Assembly (NCBI GenBank): GCA_947166945.1
Contig: CAMVGH010000015.1
Span: forward strand, 1 to 37,971
DNA length: 37,971 nucleotides
Origin: an uncultured Clostridia bacterium
Lineage (GTDB): Bacteria; Bacillota; Clostridia; Oscillospirales; Ruminococcaceae
Reading direction: 5' to 3'
The position numbers were made by a program, and so were the translations under genes. Below, piece by piece: positions 1 to 8,307 of the stretch. Below the pieces are notes generated by a model. The model saw nothing but the letters and a program-made list of their open reading frames with translations. It had not been told where the DNA came from and did not search any database. Every line of letters starts with the position of its first letter. Position 1 is the first letter of the stretch.

Positions 1-55
1 AAATAGCGATTTATCTGCGTCGGCAACATGTTACGCATTGTACGACGACGATACA
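1..55. repeat. Left copy of 55-bp terminal direct repeat
   Basis: These 55 bases are identical to the last 55 of the window. The repeat length equals a common assembler k-mer, so this is most simply the overlap left when a circular or terminally redundant genome was assembled. A reading frame continues across the join, which supports circular closure. Confidence 0.9.
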
Positions 56-397
56 GCTATTGGGTTTATGGCGGTGCTGCATCAACCAAATGCGATAAAC
101 AAGCGCATAAAAAGATGTTCCAGATTGGTTATACTACCAGACTATCAGGGAATAGGTCTCGGAAGAAAATTTTTGGAAACAATCGCTGAAATATATGCTA
201 AAGATCATTATATCTTCACGGTTGTAACAAGTGCCAAAAACATGATTATGGCATTAGCACATTCCGATAAGTGGGAAATGCGCCGATGGTCGGCGAATAA
301 AAGTTCCAACAAAACGGATTCAATAGATTTCAGACGAAAATCCATGCGAACGCAAAACAGAACGGCAAGTTTCAGATATAAGGCGAATTTGATATGA
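1..397 (+). CDS. GNAT acetyltransferase domain, C-terminal half of an ABC ATPase-GNAT protein (continues from the contig end)
   Basis: This frame is open from before the contig start; once the ends are joined it reads back into the ABC ATPase gene at the right end. The protein has a YHYLN motif and a clear GNAT acyl-CoA loop (DYQGIGLGRKF) followed by a helix typical of the fold. The first local start would be TTG at 38, which would cut off conserved N-terminal residues, so an independent start is unlikely. The ATPase lies in the frame one base over, and the slippery site at 37825 would fuse the two into about 358 residues. The fold recalls Mom-type GNATs that modify DNA bases; that link is inference. 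It ends just before the small terminase. Confidence 0.75.
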   Translation, partial: NSDLSASATCYALYDDDTAIGFMAVLHQPNAINKRIKRCSRLVILPDYQGIGLGRKFLETIAEIYAKDHYIFTVVTSAKNMIMALAHSDKWEMRRWSANKSSNKTDSIDFRRKSMRTQNRTASFRYKANLI

Positions 398-419
398 CAG
401 AAGACGGAGGTGACAAATC

Positions 420-803
420 ATAGCTAAAACAGGAAGACCGAAAATCGAGATTGACGAGCCGACATTCCGAAAGCTCTGCAAAGGGATGAACACGCTCGAA
501 GAGATCGCCGATTTCTTCGACTGCTCGGAAGACACAATCGAAAATTGGTGCAAGCGCACATATCACGCGAATTTTTCGGAGATGTTTAAAAAGTTCTCGG
601 CAGGCGGAAAAAGGTCGCTCCGGCGCTGGCAGATGCAGGCGGCGGAAAAGGGCAACACGGCGATCCTGATATTTCTCGGCAAGCAATATCTGGGTCAAAA
701 AGATAATCCCGACGAAAGCGACAATGCCGAGGTTCTGGAACGTCTGACCGAGCTGTTGACGGCTCAGGCGGAAGCGGCGAAAAGAGATACGAACGGGGGG
801 TGA
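420..803 (+). CDS. terS: Terminase small subunit, ATA start
   Basis: The small terminase subunit recognises phage DNA and recruits the large subunit for packaging. The product has an N-terminal MAKTGRPKIEID segment, a helix-turn-helix region (EEIADFFDCSEDTIENW) and a C-terminal helical part rich in Glu and Ala. The first ATG is at 486 and would delete the conserved start of the DNA-binding domain. An in-frame ATA at 420 sits 9 nt after a GGAGG at 406-410, and the stop just upstream (411-413) leaves no other good start. I therefore choose ATA, a rare initiator. The large terminase follows 5 nt later, as is usual for the pair. Confidence 0.85.
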   Translation: MAKTGRPKIEIDEPTFRKLCKGMNTLEEIADFFDCSEDTIENWCKRTYHANFSEMFKKFSAGGKRSLRRWQMQAAEKGNTAILIFLGKQYLGQKDNPDESDNAEVLERLTELLTAQAEAAKRDTNGG

Positions 804-807
804 TTGA

Positions 808-2051
808 GTGCCTTACTTTTCGGCGAAGCAGAATGAATTTATCAGGAACGCTAACAGCCGCTGGAATTTGAAGGTGGGTTAGGCGCTGTTAGAAGCGGGA
901 AATCCTACGTCGATATCGCTCATGTGATCCCGAACGCGCTTATCGAGCGGCGGGAGGAAAAGGGGCTGAACCTTATCCTCGGCGTCTCGAAGGGGACGAT
1001 AGAGCGAAATGTATTGCAGCCGATGAGGGAGATATTCGGCGGGCGGCTGATAGGGCAGATCAACAGCCGGAATATCGCCGTCGTGTGCGGATGTCCCGTG
1101 TATTGCCTCGGTGCGGAAAAGGTCAATCAGGTCTCGAAGATCGTCGGTTCGTCGGTGAAATACTGCTATGGGGATGAGATCGCGAAATGGTCGCCGGACG
1201 TGTTCGAGCAGATCAAAGCGCGTCTCGACAGACCGGGATCACGGTTTGACGGAGCTTGCAACCCGGAATATCCGTCCCATTGGCTGAAACAATTCATTGA
1301 CAGGGACGACATCGACAAATACGTGCAAAAATACACGATTGACGATAATCCGTTCCTTCCGCCGGAGTTCGTGGAGAATCTGAAACGCGAATATTCCGGG
1401 ACGGTGTTTTATCAGCGGTACATTCTCGGTGAGTGGGCGCTTGCCGAAGGGCTGATATATCCGATGGCGGGTGACGCTGTGGCTGAGCCGCCGGAGGGCG
1501 AGCCGCTGAAATACGCGTTGTCAATCGACTACGGCACGGAAAACGCTTTTGCCGCGCTGATATGGGAATACCATTCCGACGGCGTGTGGTATGCCGTGGA
1601 TGAGTATTATTATTCAGGGCGGGACACGGGCGTGACCAAGACGGATGAGGAATACGGGCAGGATATCGACGCGTTCACGGAGAGAATTCCCGACGCGAAG
1701 ATAAAGACAGTCGTCGATCCCTCGGCGGCGTCGTTTATCGCCCTGCTCCAGCGGAAAAAGCGATACGGCGTGATTCAGGCGGACAACGCCGTGCTTGACG
1801 GGATTAGAGACACGGCGACGGCGATGCAGACGGGGAGGATTAAGATATCGCCGAGGCTAAAAAACTGGCGGAAGGAAGCGGACGGCTATGCGTGGGACGA
1901 TTCGAGCGGCGAGGACAGACCGATCAAGGTGAATGATCACTTGATGGATTCCATGAGGTACTTCGTCCGCACGTTCCAGATCATGGCGAGAAAGAAAAGG
2001 GAGGTAAACGCGATTGAAAACTTATCAGGACTTGGTTACTCTTGGCGATAA
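808..2051 (+). CDS. terL: Terminase large subunit, frame broken near Walker A (candidate 5-nt translational hop)
   Basis: ATP-driven packaging motor and nuclease. A GTG at 808, 7 nt after a G-rich Shine-Dalgarno, starts a PYFSAKQNEF segment that reaches KVG and then an in-frame TAG at 880. From 882 another frame gives GAVRSGKSYVDI, the Walker A, then Walker B (KYCYGDEIAKW), the RNase H-like nuclease Asp residues (SIDYGTENAF, TVVDPSAASF) and a C-terminal DHLMDSMRY. Both halves belong to one terminase_3-like protein. If peptidyl-tRNA-Gly hops from GGT (877-879) to GGC (882-884), the product reads KVG-AVRSGKS, the expected continuous sequence. A mutation or assembly error is the alternative. The portal start overlaps its 3' end. 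Confidence 0.85.
877..887 (+). other. Candidate recoding (hop) site in terL
   Basis: Glycine codon GGT, then an immediate TAG stop, then GGC in the new frame, then GCT. One tRNA-Gly (anticodon GCC) can pair with both GGT and GGC. Take-off at a glycine codon next to UAG and landing on a matching glycine codon is the layout known from T4 gene 60, but here with a hop of only 5 nt. Function is inferred. Confidence 0.45.
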
Positions 2052-3423
2052 TGAAGCGGCGAGAATGGACTTCATACTCGCCGTGATCAACGAACACAGC
2101 TCTTCCCCGCTGTTTCGGGTGGCGAGAGACGCGGAGATGTATTATCGGCACTTAAACCCGACGATCATGAAGGCGCAGAAATTCATCTATGACGCTATCG
2201 GGCGGTCGGTGCCGGACATCTACTCGGCGAACAACAAAATCCCGAGCCGGTATTATTTTTACTTTGTCACTCAGGAAGTGGAGCACCTTCTCGGGAACGG
2301 CGTTTCATTCTCCGACATGGCTGTTAAGGACCGTCTTGGGGAGAAATTCGATGAGAAAATGTCCGAGCTGGCTGTCCGGGCGATCAACGGCGGCGTTGCG
2401 TTCGGGTTCTGGAACGTGGATCATTTAGAGGTGTTTCCGGTCGCCGGGTTCGATTCTCCCTCTTTCGCGCCGATATACGACGAAGAGAACGGGGCGCTGA
2501 TGGCCGGGGTGCGTTGGTGGTCTCTCGGTGCGCAGAAGCCGCTCAGGTGCACTCTGTATGAGCCGGACGGATTTACCGAATACATCCGTCGTGAGGGCGA
2601 GGACATAACCATACTGCAAGAGAAGCGGGATTATGTCATGGTCGTCGGTCGGTCGGAGGTATCCGGGGTGGAGATATTGAACGGGTACAACTATCCCACT
2701 CTGCCGATTATCCCGCTGTTCAACATCAACAGGCAGTCGGAAATTGTCGGGGGACGGGAAACGATTGACGCTTATGATCTCATGGCGTCCGCTCTGGTCA
2801 ATAACATCGACGACGCGAATCTGATATACTGGATCATCAAAAATGCCGGTGGAATGGACGACGCGGATGACGCTGAATTTGTCCGCCGTCTGAAAACGCT
2901 GCATGTGGCGCACGTTGACGGAGCGGCGGGGACGGAGATATCCTCTCACTCAATCGAAGCGCCGTTTGAGGCGAACGAAACCGCGCTGAAACGGCTCCGG
3001 TCTCAGCTGTTCGATGATTTCATGGCGCTGGACGTGAAGGAGATCGCCTCCGGGGCGGTCACGGCTACTCAGATCGAGGCGGCTTACGAACCGTTGACAA
3101 GCAAGGTCGATATGTTTGAGCATTGCGTGAGCGAGTTTATCCTTTCTCTGCTCTCTCTGCTGGGGATCGATGACAAGCCGACATACACCCGGTCGAAGAT
3201 CGCGAATAAGGGGGAAGAAATTCAGAACCTTGTCACGGCGGCGGATTATCTGTCGGCGGATTACATCACGGGCAAGGTGCTTGAAGTCATGGGCGACATC
3301 GACAAGGTTGAGGAAGTCAAAGTGCAGAGAGAAACCGAAGAAGCGCGGAGATACGCGTCGGGGCAGTCTGACGAAGGCGATGACGAAAACGACGACAAAT
3401 TTGACAACGGCGGTGAAGTCTGA
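2014..3423 (+). CDS. Portal protein (SPP1 gp6-like)
   Basis: A 469-residue protein of the size and style of SPP1 gp6-type portals, which form the dodecameric DNA gate at one capsid vertex. Visible features are the N-terminal helical segment, the central NGYNYPTLPIIPLFN stretch and a GAVTATQIEA stretch typical of these portals, and an acidic C-terminus. The start is TTG at 2014, 8 nt after GGGAGG; it overlaps the terL stop by 38 bp. The stop overlaps the next ATG (TGATG), suggesting translational coupling to the minor head protein. Confidence 0.88.
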   Translation: MKTYQDLVTLGDNEAARMDFILAVINEHSSSPLFRVARDAEMYYRHLNPTIMKAQKFIYDAIGRSVPDIYSANNKIPSRYYFYFVTQEVEHLLGNGVSFSDMAVKDRLGEKFDEKMSELAVRAINGGVAFGFWNVDHLEVFPVAGFDSPSFAPIYDEENGALMAGVRWWSLGAQKPLRCTLYEPDGFTEYIRREGEDITILQEKRDYVMVVGRSEVSGVEILNGYNYPTLPIIPLFNINRQSEIVGGRETIDAYDLMASALVNNIDDANLIYWIIKNAGGMDDADDAEFVRRLKTLHVAHVDGAAGTEISSHSIEAPFEANETALKRLRSQLFDDFMALDVKEIASGAVTATQIEAAYEPLTSKVDMFEHCVSEFILSLLSLLGIDDKPTYTRSKIANKGEEIQNLVTAADYLSADYITGKVLEVMGDIDKVEEVKVQRETEEARRYASGQSDEGDDENDDKFDNGGEV

Positions 3424-4397
3424 TGGCGGAGAACGTATTTGACGAGGCTCACATCGCGGCGGACAAAGAGATCGCGCGGATGGAAAAGCGGCTTCGCAAA
3501 ATCTACAAAGACGCTTACGACGATATCGGCAAAGAGTGGAAAGAATATCTCGACGGCATGAACGCCGAGACGGAGCGGCTTCGGGAGATGATCAAAAACG
3601 CGAGCGATCCGAAGGAGAAGAAGAAGCTCGAAGCGGCGTATCAGCGGCACATGCGACTGAACACGACGATGCACCGACGATACAATCAGCTCACCGAGCG
3701 CGTCGCCCGCGAAATGTCGAACGTGAATCAGATGGCGGCGGATTACGTCAACGGCAGAGCGCCGAAGGTCTACGCCGACACGTGGAACTGGAACGGCAAG
3801 GACATCGAGGCTCAGACCGGGGCGGCGGTGAGGTTTGATATCATAAATCCGAACACGGTGAAAAATCTGGTGCAGGAAGACGCAAACTTTCTGCCTGAGT
3901 ACAAGATCGACCCGACGAAGGACGTGCCGTGGAATATGCGAGCCATCAACAGCGAGGTCGCGAAAGGCGTCATCGCCGGAGAACCGATTGACAAAATCAA
4001 GGCGCGCTTGCAGAACGTGTGCGATATGAACGAGAAATCGGCGGAGCGGGCGGCAAGAACCATTGTCACGGCTGCCGAAAATAAGGCGAGGATGGACACG
4101 GCACATGAGGCGCAGGAAAAGGGCGTCAAAATGCGGAAAATGTGGATATCTGCGCACGACAGCCGGGTAAGAGAATGGCATGAGCAAGCGGACGCTGATT
4201 ATCACAGCAGAGAGAAAGCCATAGATGTGGACGAGCCTTTTATCGTGAATGGCGAGGAGCTTATGTTTCCCGGCGATCCGTCAGGCTCTCCCGAAAATGT
4301 GTATAACTGCCGATGCTCGACATCTCATGTGATCGATGGATTCACGTCGAATCTTCCGCCCGAAAGGCGGGGAAAAATTAAGGTGACGTTCAGATGA
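3423..4397 (+). CDS. Minor head / head morphogenesis protein (SPP1 gp7, Mu F-like)
   Basis: The C-terminal half carries the hallmark of the family: MWISAHDSRVREWH, then a FIVNGEELMFPGDPSGSP segment, then NCRC. The N-terminal 130 residues are strongly helical and charged. Proteins of this type are carried in the head with the portal in SPP1-like phages. The start codon overlaps the portal stop by one base, and its own stop region overlaps the next ATG, so the three genes are a tight coupled block. Confidence 0.88.
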   Translation: MAENVFDEAHIAADKEIARMEKRLRKIYKDAYDDIGKEWKEYLDGMNAETERLREMIKNASDPKEKKKLEAAYQRHMRLNTTMHRRYNQLTERVAREMSNVNQMAADYVNGRAPKVYADTWNWNGKDIEAQTGAAVRFDIINPNTVKNLVQEDANFLPEYKIDPTKDVPWNMRAINSEVAKGVIAGEPIDKIKARLQNVCDMNEKSAERAARTIVTAAENKARMDTAHEAQEKGVKMRKMWISAHDSRVREWHEQADADYHSREKAIDVDEPFIVNGEELMFPGDPSGSPENVYNCRCSTSHVIDGFTSNLPPERRGKIKVTFR

Positions 4398-4765
4398 GCA
4401 AAAAATCAAAATGGTCAGCGGGCGGGGCAAACATAAATATACAGATCGAGCTTGAAGATTCTTCGGAGGACATCGTCGAAGCGCTTGCCATAGCGATTGA
4501 GCGCGGATTGATGGCAATAGGCGAGACGGCAGAGGGCTACGCCAAGGATATTGTCCATGTCGATACGGGACGATTAAGAAACTCGATAACTTATGAGGTC
4601 GCCGCCGATGAAAGCGCGGTATATATAGGATCGCGCGTTGAGTATGCCGCTCCCGTGGAACTGGGAACGTCCAGAATGAGACCGAGACCGTACCTTTCCC
4701 CGGCGGCAACTCAGCACAACGCCGAATATCGTGATTTAATCAAGGATTCGCTCGAAAACGCGTGA
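4394..4765 (+). CDS. HK97 gp10-like head-tail / tail completion protein
   Basis: A 123-residue protein with the family signature VDTGRLRNSITY, then YIGSRVEYAAPVELGTSRM and RPYLSPA. HK97 gp10 relatives act at the neck or tail end and normally lie between connector genes and the tail tube. Here the gene sits before the scaffold and capsid, an unusual position that suggests mosaic exchange. The start overlaps the previous stop (ATGA). Confidence 0.85.
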   Translation: MSKKSKWSAGGANINIQIELEDSSEDIVEALAIAIERGLMAIGETAEGYAKDIVHVDTGRLRNSITYEVAADESAVYIGSRVEYAAPVELGTSRMRPRPYLSPAATQHNAEYRDLIKDSLENA

Positions 4766-4778
4766 CGGAGGTGAAAAT

Positions 4779-4970
4779 ATGCTAACAGGGCTTGACAAAC
4801 CGCCGAAACCGTGGTATAATAAGAGCGGCAAGAAGAATGCCGACGAAAAAGGAAGCCGTGCCCTGCGATGCGGGTGCGGAAAGATCATCGCCTACGTCCG
4901 CGACGGAGATATATATATCAAATGCCGTGGATGCGGGCATGAGCTGAAACTGAATAATATAGAGCCGTAG
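4779..4970 (+). CDS. Small zinc-ribbon protein, Com-like
   Basis: A 63-residue protein with paired cysteines C31/C33 and C49/C52 around a short strand segment (IIAYVRDGDIYIKC), which should bind one zinc. The layout resembles the Com family, known from phage Mu where Com activates translation of the mom DNA-modification gene by binding its mRNA. The start has a good GGAGGTGA ribosome site. A perfect promoter-like sequence overlaps its first codons and a terminator follows its stop. The Com assignment is a motif resemblance only; zinc ribbons of this size have many roles. Confidence 0.65.
   Translation: MLTGLDKPPKPWYNKSGKKNADEKGSRALRCGCGKIIAYVRDGDIYIKCRGCGHELKLNNIEP
4792..4820 (+). promoter_or_regulatory. 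Consensus sigma-A promoter inside the zinc-ribbon gene
   Basis: TTGACA at 4792-4797, a 17-bp spacer and TATAAT at 4815-4820, with an extended -10 TG. Transcription would begin near 4827. Both hexamers are perfect, which is rare by chance in this GC-rich region. It would give a short transcript up to the terminator at 4988-5028 and, with read-through, extra scaffold and capsid mRNA. Confidence 0.65.
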
Positions 4971-4987
4971 AGCGCCTCAGAGCGCCA

Positions 4988-5028
4988 AGAGCCGAACACA
5001 CTCAATCGAGTGTGCGCGGCTCTTTTTT
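4988..5028 (+). terminator. Strong intrinsic terminator before the scaffold gene
   Basis: Stem arms AGAGCCG and CACACTC pair with GAGTGTG and CGGCTCT around an AATC loop, with a small AA/CG internal mismatch, and are followed by TTTTTT. It lies inside the structural operon, so it should reduce rather than abolish downstream transcription, or be read through by antitermination. Confidence 0.85.
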
Positions 5029-5094
5029 CGTTTTCACGGCAAAAAAATACGCTAACGGGCGAGGTAAAGCCCGCCGAGGAACAGGAGCGAAATT

Positions 5095-5703
5095 ATGGCA
5101 CTGACGAGAAAATATCTTAAAACAATCGTGGTCGGCGACAAGGGACTGTCGGATGATCAGATCGACGGCATCATTGAGATGCACACCGAAACGGTCGACG
5201 GGCTGAAGGAAGAGCTTAAAACCGCGAAGGAATCCGCCGACAAGCTGAAAGAAGTCCAGACGGAGCTTGACGATCTGAAAGCTAACAACGGCGACGATTA
5301 CAAGACCAAATACGAGAAAGAGCACAACGATTTCGAAGCGTATAAAAAGAGCATTACCGATAAAGAAACAGCTCAGGCGAAAGCGAACGCCGTAAAAGCC
5401 TATTTTGAATCGAAGGGCATCACCGGCACGAATCTTGATATCGCCATGCGGGGAGCGACGGAGGAAATCGGTGGAGTTGAACTTGCCGACGGGAAGATCA
5501 AGGACACAAAGACGCTTGACACTCTGCTCTCCGGGATCTACAAGGGGCTGATAATCAGCAAGGGCAACGTCGGCGCGAATACCGGCAATCCGCCCGCCGG
5601 AGCCGGAGGCGCGACGAAAACGAAAGAGGAGATTCTGAAAATCAAGGACACGGCGGAGAGGCAGAAAGCTATCGCCGAAAATCATGAGCTGTTCGGAATC
5701 TGA
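5095..5703 (+). CDS. Capsid scaffolding protein
   Basis: A 202-residue protein with a long Lys/Glu-rich coiled-coil at about residues 20-105, including a DGLKEELKTAKESADKLKE segment. A conserved middle and a Gly/Ala-rich linker precede a C-terminal helix that in such proteins binds the capsid. This composition and the place directly before the major capsid gene identify it as the scaffold that guides procapsid assembly and is then lost. AGGAG precedes the ATG. Confidence 0.85.
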   Translation: MALTRKYLKTIVVGDKGLSDDQIDGIIEMHTETVDGLKEELKTAKESADKLKEVQTELDDLKANNGDDYKTKYEKEHNDFEAYKKSITDKETAQAKANAVKAYFESKGITGTNLDIAMRGATEEIGGVELADGKIKDTKTLDTLLSGIYKGLIISKGNVGANTGNPPAGAGGATKTKEEILKIKDTAERQKAIAENHELFGI

Positions 5704-5725
5704 AAAGAATAGGAGATAACATAGC

Positions 5726-6850
5726 ATGGCAAATGTAGAAACTACCGCCGAAACCAATCTCATAAAAGCGGCGCAGATGGCGAAAGTTCGCGAGGTCGAC
5801 TTCGTCAGCCAGTTCACGCACAACTCTCTCGCTAAACTCATCGAGGTTCTGGGCGTTACTCGCAAAATCCCGATGATGGAAGGGACCACGATGTATCTGT
5901 ACACCACAAGCGGCACTCTCCAGAGCGGCGCGGTGGATGAGGGCGCGATAATCCCGCTCTCGCAGTACGCTACTACCAAGACCCCCGTCGGCGAGATCAC
6001 TCTGCACAAGTGGAGAAAAGCCGCCTCTGCCGAGGCTATCAAGAAAAGCGGATATGAAGCCGCCGTTCGTGACACCGACGCGGCTCTGCTACGCGATGTA
6101 CAGAAGACCATTCGCTCCGACTTCTTCACGCTGCTCACGGGCGACATCACTGGGGCGACCACTATCACCGGGAACGGGCTTCAGGGCGCGCTCGCTGACG
6201 CTTGGGGTCAGCTTCAGGTTAAATTTGAGGACGATACTGCTGAGGCTGTATATTTCCTCAACCCGATAGATGTAGCGGATTATCTCGGCACGGCGCAGGT
6301 AACTGTTCAGACCGTCTTCGGCATGAACTATATCGAGAACTTCCTCGGTCTCGGTACCGTCATTCTGACTTCCGGCATCACTCGCGGCACATTCGTCGCG
6401 ACCGCGAAACAGAATATTATCCTGTATTACCTGACCATGAACGGCGACATCGCCGATGCTTTCCAGCTTACCGCTGACGAGCTCGGCTATATAGGCATCA
6501 AGAGCGGCTACCAGAATGAAGAAAGAGCGCAGATCGAGTCTCTTGTCATGGACGGCATCCAGTTCTTCGTCGAGTACGCCGCCGGTGTGGTCAAGGGCTT
6601 CATCTCGCCCAGCGTCAGCCTTAACAAGAGCACCGCTTCTGTCGCGGCTGGCTCTACCGTGTCACTGACCGCCACCACTATTCCGGCTGGCGAAACCGTC
6701 ACTTGGAGCACTTCCAACTCCAGCAAGGCGACCGTTTCCAACGGAACAGTTACCGGCGTAGCGGCTGGTTCTGCCACCATCACGGCTTCTATCACCGTCG
6801 GCGGCAAGACTGTCACCGACAAATGCGTCGTGACTGTCACTGGTTCTTAA
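5726..6850 (+). CDS. Major capsid protein with C-terminal Ig-like (Big_2) domain
   Basis: Residues 1 to about 293 have the length and motifs of an HK97-fold capsid protein of Gram-positive phages (FTHNSLAKLIEVLGVTRKI near the N-terminus, ending in FFVEYAAGVVKGF). Residues 294-374 form a bacterial Ig-like group 2 domain (SPSVSLNKSTASVAAGS ... TITASI). Such domains are displayed on the capsid surface and may bind mucus glycans or cells; that role is inference. AGGAGA lies upstream of the ATG. It follows the scaffold by 22 bp. Confidence 0.9.
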   Translation: MANVETTAETNLIKAAQMAKVREVDFVSQFTHNSLAKLIEVLGVTRKIPMMEGTTMYLYTTSGTLQSGAVDEGAIIPLSQYATTKTPVGEITLHKWRKAASAEAIKKSGYEAAVRDTDAALLRDVQKTIRSDFFTLLTGDITGATTITGNGLQGALADAWGQLQVKFEDDTAEAVYFLNPIDVADYLGTAQVTVQTVFGMNYIENFLGLGTVILTSGITRGTFVATAKQNIILYYLTMNGDIADAFQLTADELGYIGIKSGYQNEERAQIESLVMDGIQFFVEYAAGVVKGFISPSVSLNKSTASVAAGSTVSLTATTIPAGETVTWSTSNSSKATVSNGTVTGVAAGSATITASITVGGKTVTDKCVVTVTGS

Positions 6851-6869
6851 CGCATAGGGGAGCGGCTGA

Positions 6870-7322
6870 ATGGTAACGCTTACAGATTTTTGCGGAGAGG
6901 TTCAGAACTATTTTCTCCGCGACCGATATGCGGATATTCATGTCGGGACTTTCAAAATCTCAGGCGGCTACATTCAGCCGCTCGACTTTTTGAAGGAAGG
7001 GCAGTATTACCGCATCGTCGGAAGCACTTTTAACGACGGCGTGTGGATATATCCATTTGAGGGCTTGAAAGACGAGACATTTTCCGGCTCGATATGGGCG
7101 ATGTATGTTCCGCCCGCCGTGCTGTCTCTGGTCGATGAGATCGATAGGTGGGTAGAGGATCACGCCGGGGCTATCGAATCGCCGTATCAGTCGGAATCGT
7201 TTGACGGGTACAGCTACACCAAAAGCGACGGCGGAGTTGCGACAGGATCATCGTCGGCAATAACATGGCAGGCGCATTACGGCTCCCGCCTTAACCAATG
7301 GAGGAAACTAAGGGCGATATGA
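6870..7322 (+). CDS. Head-tail connector protein (adaptor position)
   Basis: A 150-residue protein right after the capsid gene, where siphoviruses encode the adaptor that docks under the portal. It has an N-terminal helical start (VTLTDFCGEVQNYF), a beta-rich middle with aromatic residues and a flexible Gly/Ser region before a conserved C-terminal LNQWRKLRAI. The assignment rests on position, size and general pattern; I do not see a diagnostic motif. The stop overlaps the next start (ATGA). Confidence 0.6.
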   Translation: MVTLTDFCGEVQNYFLRDRYADIHVGTFKISGGYIQPLDFLKEGQYYRIVGSTFNDGVWIYPFEGLKDETFSGSIWAMYVPPAVLSLVDEIDRWVEDHAGAIESPYQSESFDGYSYTKSDGGVATGSSSAITWQAHYGSRLNQWRKLRAI

Positions 7323-7669
7323 GTCTGCTTACAGAAGCGATGGAAAAATGCGTGATCATAAACAGAGCCATCGTAGACGACGGTTACGGCGGATATAAGA
7401 CCGCATGGGTCGACGGAGCACACATAGAAGCGGCGATCACGCTCGATACATCCACAGAGGCGAAGCTGGCTGAGGCGAGTGGAGTAACAGGCGTGTATCG
7501 TATCATCACCGGGCGAAAGCTGAATCTGCAATATCGCGACGTTGTCCGCCGTGAGAGCGACAGAAAGATATTCCGCGTCACGTCGGACGGCGACGACAAA
7601 AAAACGCCGCAGAGCGCAGGGCTTGATATGCGGGTAGTGTCCGCCGAGGAATGGAGGCTGACAGAATGA
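7319..7669 (+). CDS. Head closure / head-tail joining protein
   Basis: A product of about 116 residues of the size and beta-strand pattern of SPP1 gp16-like stoppers, which plug the connector. It reads VDDGYGGYKTAWVDGAHIEAAI near its start, a common opening in phage head-tail joining proteins. I choose ATG 7319 because it overlaps the previous stop as ATGA, the coupling style of the neighbours; an upstream in-frame ATG at 7298 lacks a better ribosome site. It in turn overlaps the next start. Confidence 0.65.
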   Translation: MSLLTEAMEKCVIINRAIVDDGYGGYKTAWVDGAHIEAAITLDTSTEAKLAEASGVTGVYRIITGRKLNLQYRDVVRRESDRKIFRVTSDGDDKKTPQSAGLDMRVVSAEEWRLTE

Positions 7670-8307
7670 TCAGAATATCAGTCAACACCCGCCATGCCTA
7701 CAAGGTTTACACTGAGATGATCACATCGGGAAGCTCCGGCATTCCGGTCACGTTCAGCTTTTCCCCGGAGTGGGACGGGCTGACAAAGATTGCGACGTTC
7801 TCAGGTTCGGGCGTTCAGCGCGACATGGTATTAAACTCGCTGTCCGTAGTCGTTCCGGCGGAGGTGCTGACGACGGCGGGCGGCGATCTCATGATCGGCG
7901 TTTATGGGACGGACGGGCAGGACGGAGCAATCATCATCCCCACCGTCTGGGCGAACGTCGGGCGAATCAGAGCCGGAGTTGTCCCCTGCTGCGAGACAGA
8001 CCCGCAGCCGACGGCGACCGTGATAGATCAGGTGCTCGCAGCGGCGGCTAACGCTGTAGAACAGGCGGACACGGCGGCGGCGGAACAGGCGGAGATCGCA
8101 GAGGGACACGCTGAAAGCGCGGCGGTATCGGCGGAGCAGTCGGAGCACTACTACGAGCTCGCTGTTCAAGCCGCCGAGGGTAAAGGCTTCATCTGGTTCG
8201 ACATCGGCACGGACGGGTGCCTGTACATGAGACGATCCGACAATCTGACAGACGATGTATCGGCGGAGATCAATACAGCCGGAGAACTGGAGATTATTTT
8301 ATCATGA
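7666..8307 (+). CDS. Tail fibre / baseplate-type structural protein
   Basis: A 213-residue protein. Residues 1 to about 110 form a beta-rich N-terminal domain (MIRISVNTRHAYKVYTEM), like the upper baseplate or fibre adaptor domains of lactococcal and clostridial phages. An Ala/Glu/Gln-rich coiled-coil follows (about 125-165), then a compact end (GFIWFDIGTDGCLYMRR). It probably attaches the receptor-binding module to the tail. The start at 7666 overlaps the previous stop. It begins a module that ends with the DGR. Confidence 0.65.
   Translation: MIRISVNTRHAYKVYTEMITSGSSGIPVTFSFSPEWDGLTKIATFSGSGVQRDMVLNSLSVVVPAEVLTTAGGDLMIGVYGTDGQDGAIIIPTVWANVGRIRAGVVPCCETDPQPTATVIDQVLAAAANAVEQADTAAAEQAEIAEGHAESAAVSAEQSEHYYELAVQAAEGKGFIWFDIGTDGCLYMRRSDNLTDDVSAEINTAGELEIILS

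Noticed and set aside
38-397. Separate GNAT gene starting at TTG 38
   Set aside because: No ribosome site, and it would drop the conserved YHYLN region encoded across the contig join.
3261-4205. Long open frame on the - strand (314 codons) opposite the minor head gene
   Set aside because: Shadow of a GC-rich + strand gene; the + product has clear family motifs and the - product is low-complexity Arg/Val/Leu rich without a ribosome site.
5002-6168. 388-codon open frame on the - strand opposite scaffold and capsid genes
   Set aside because: Covers two well-supported + strand genes and a terminator; composition is typical of antisense frames.
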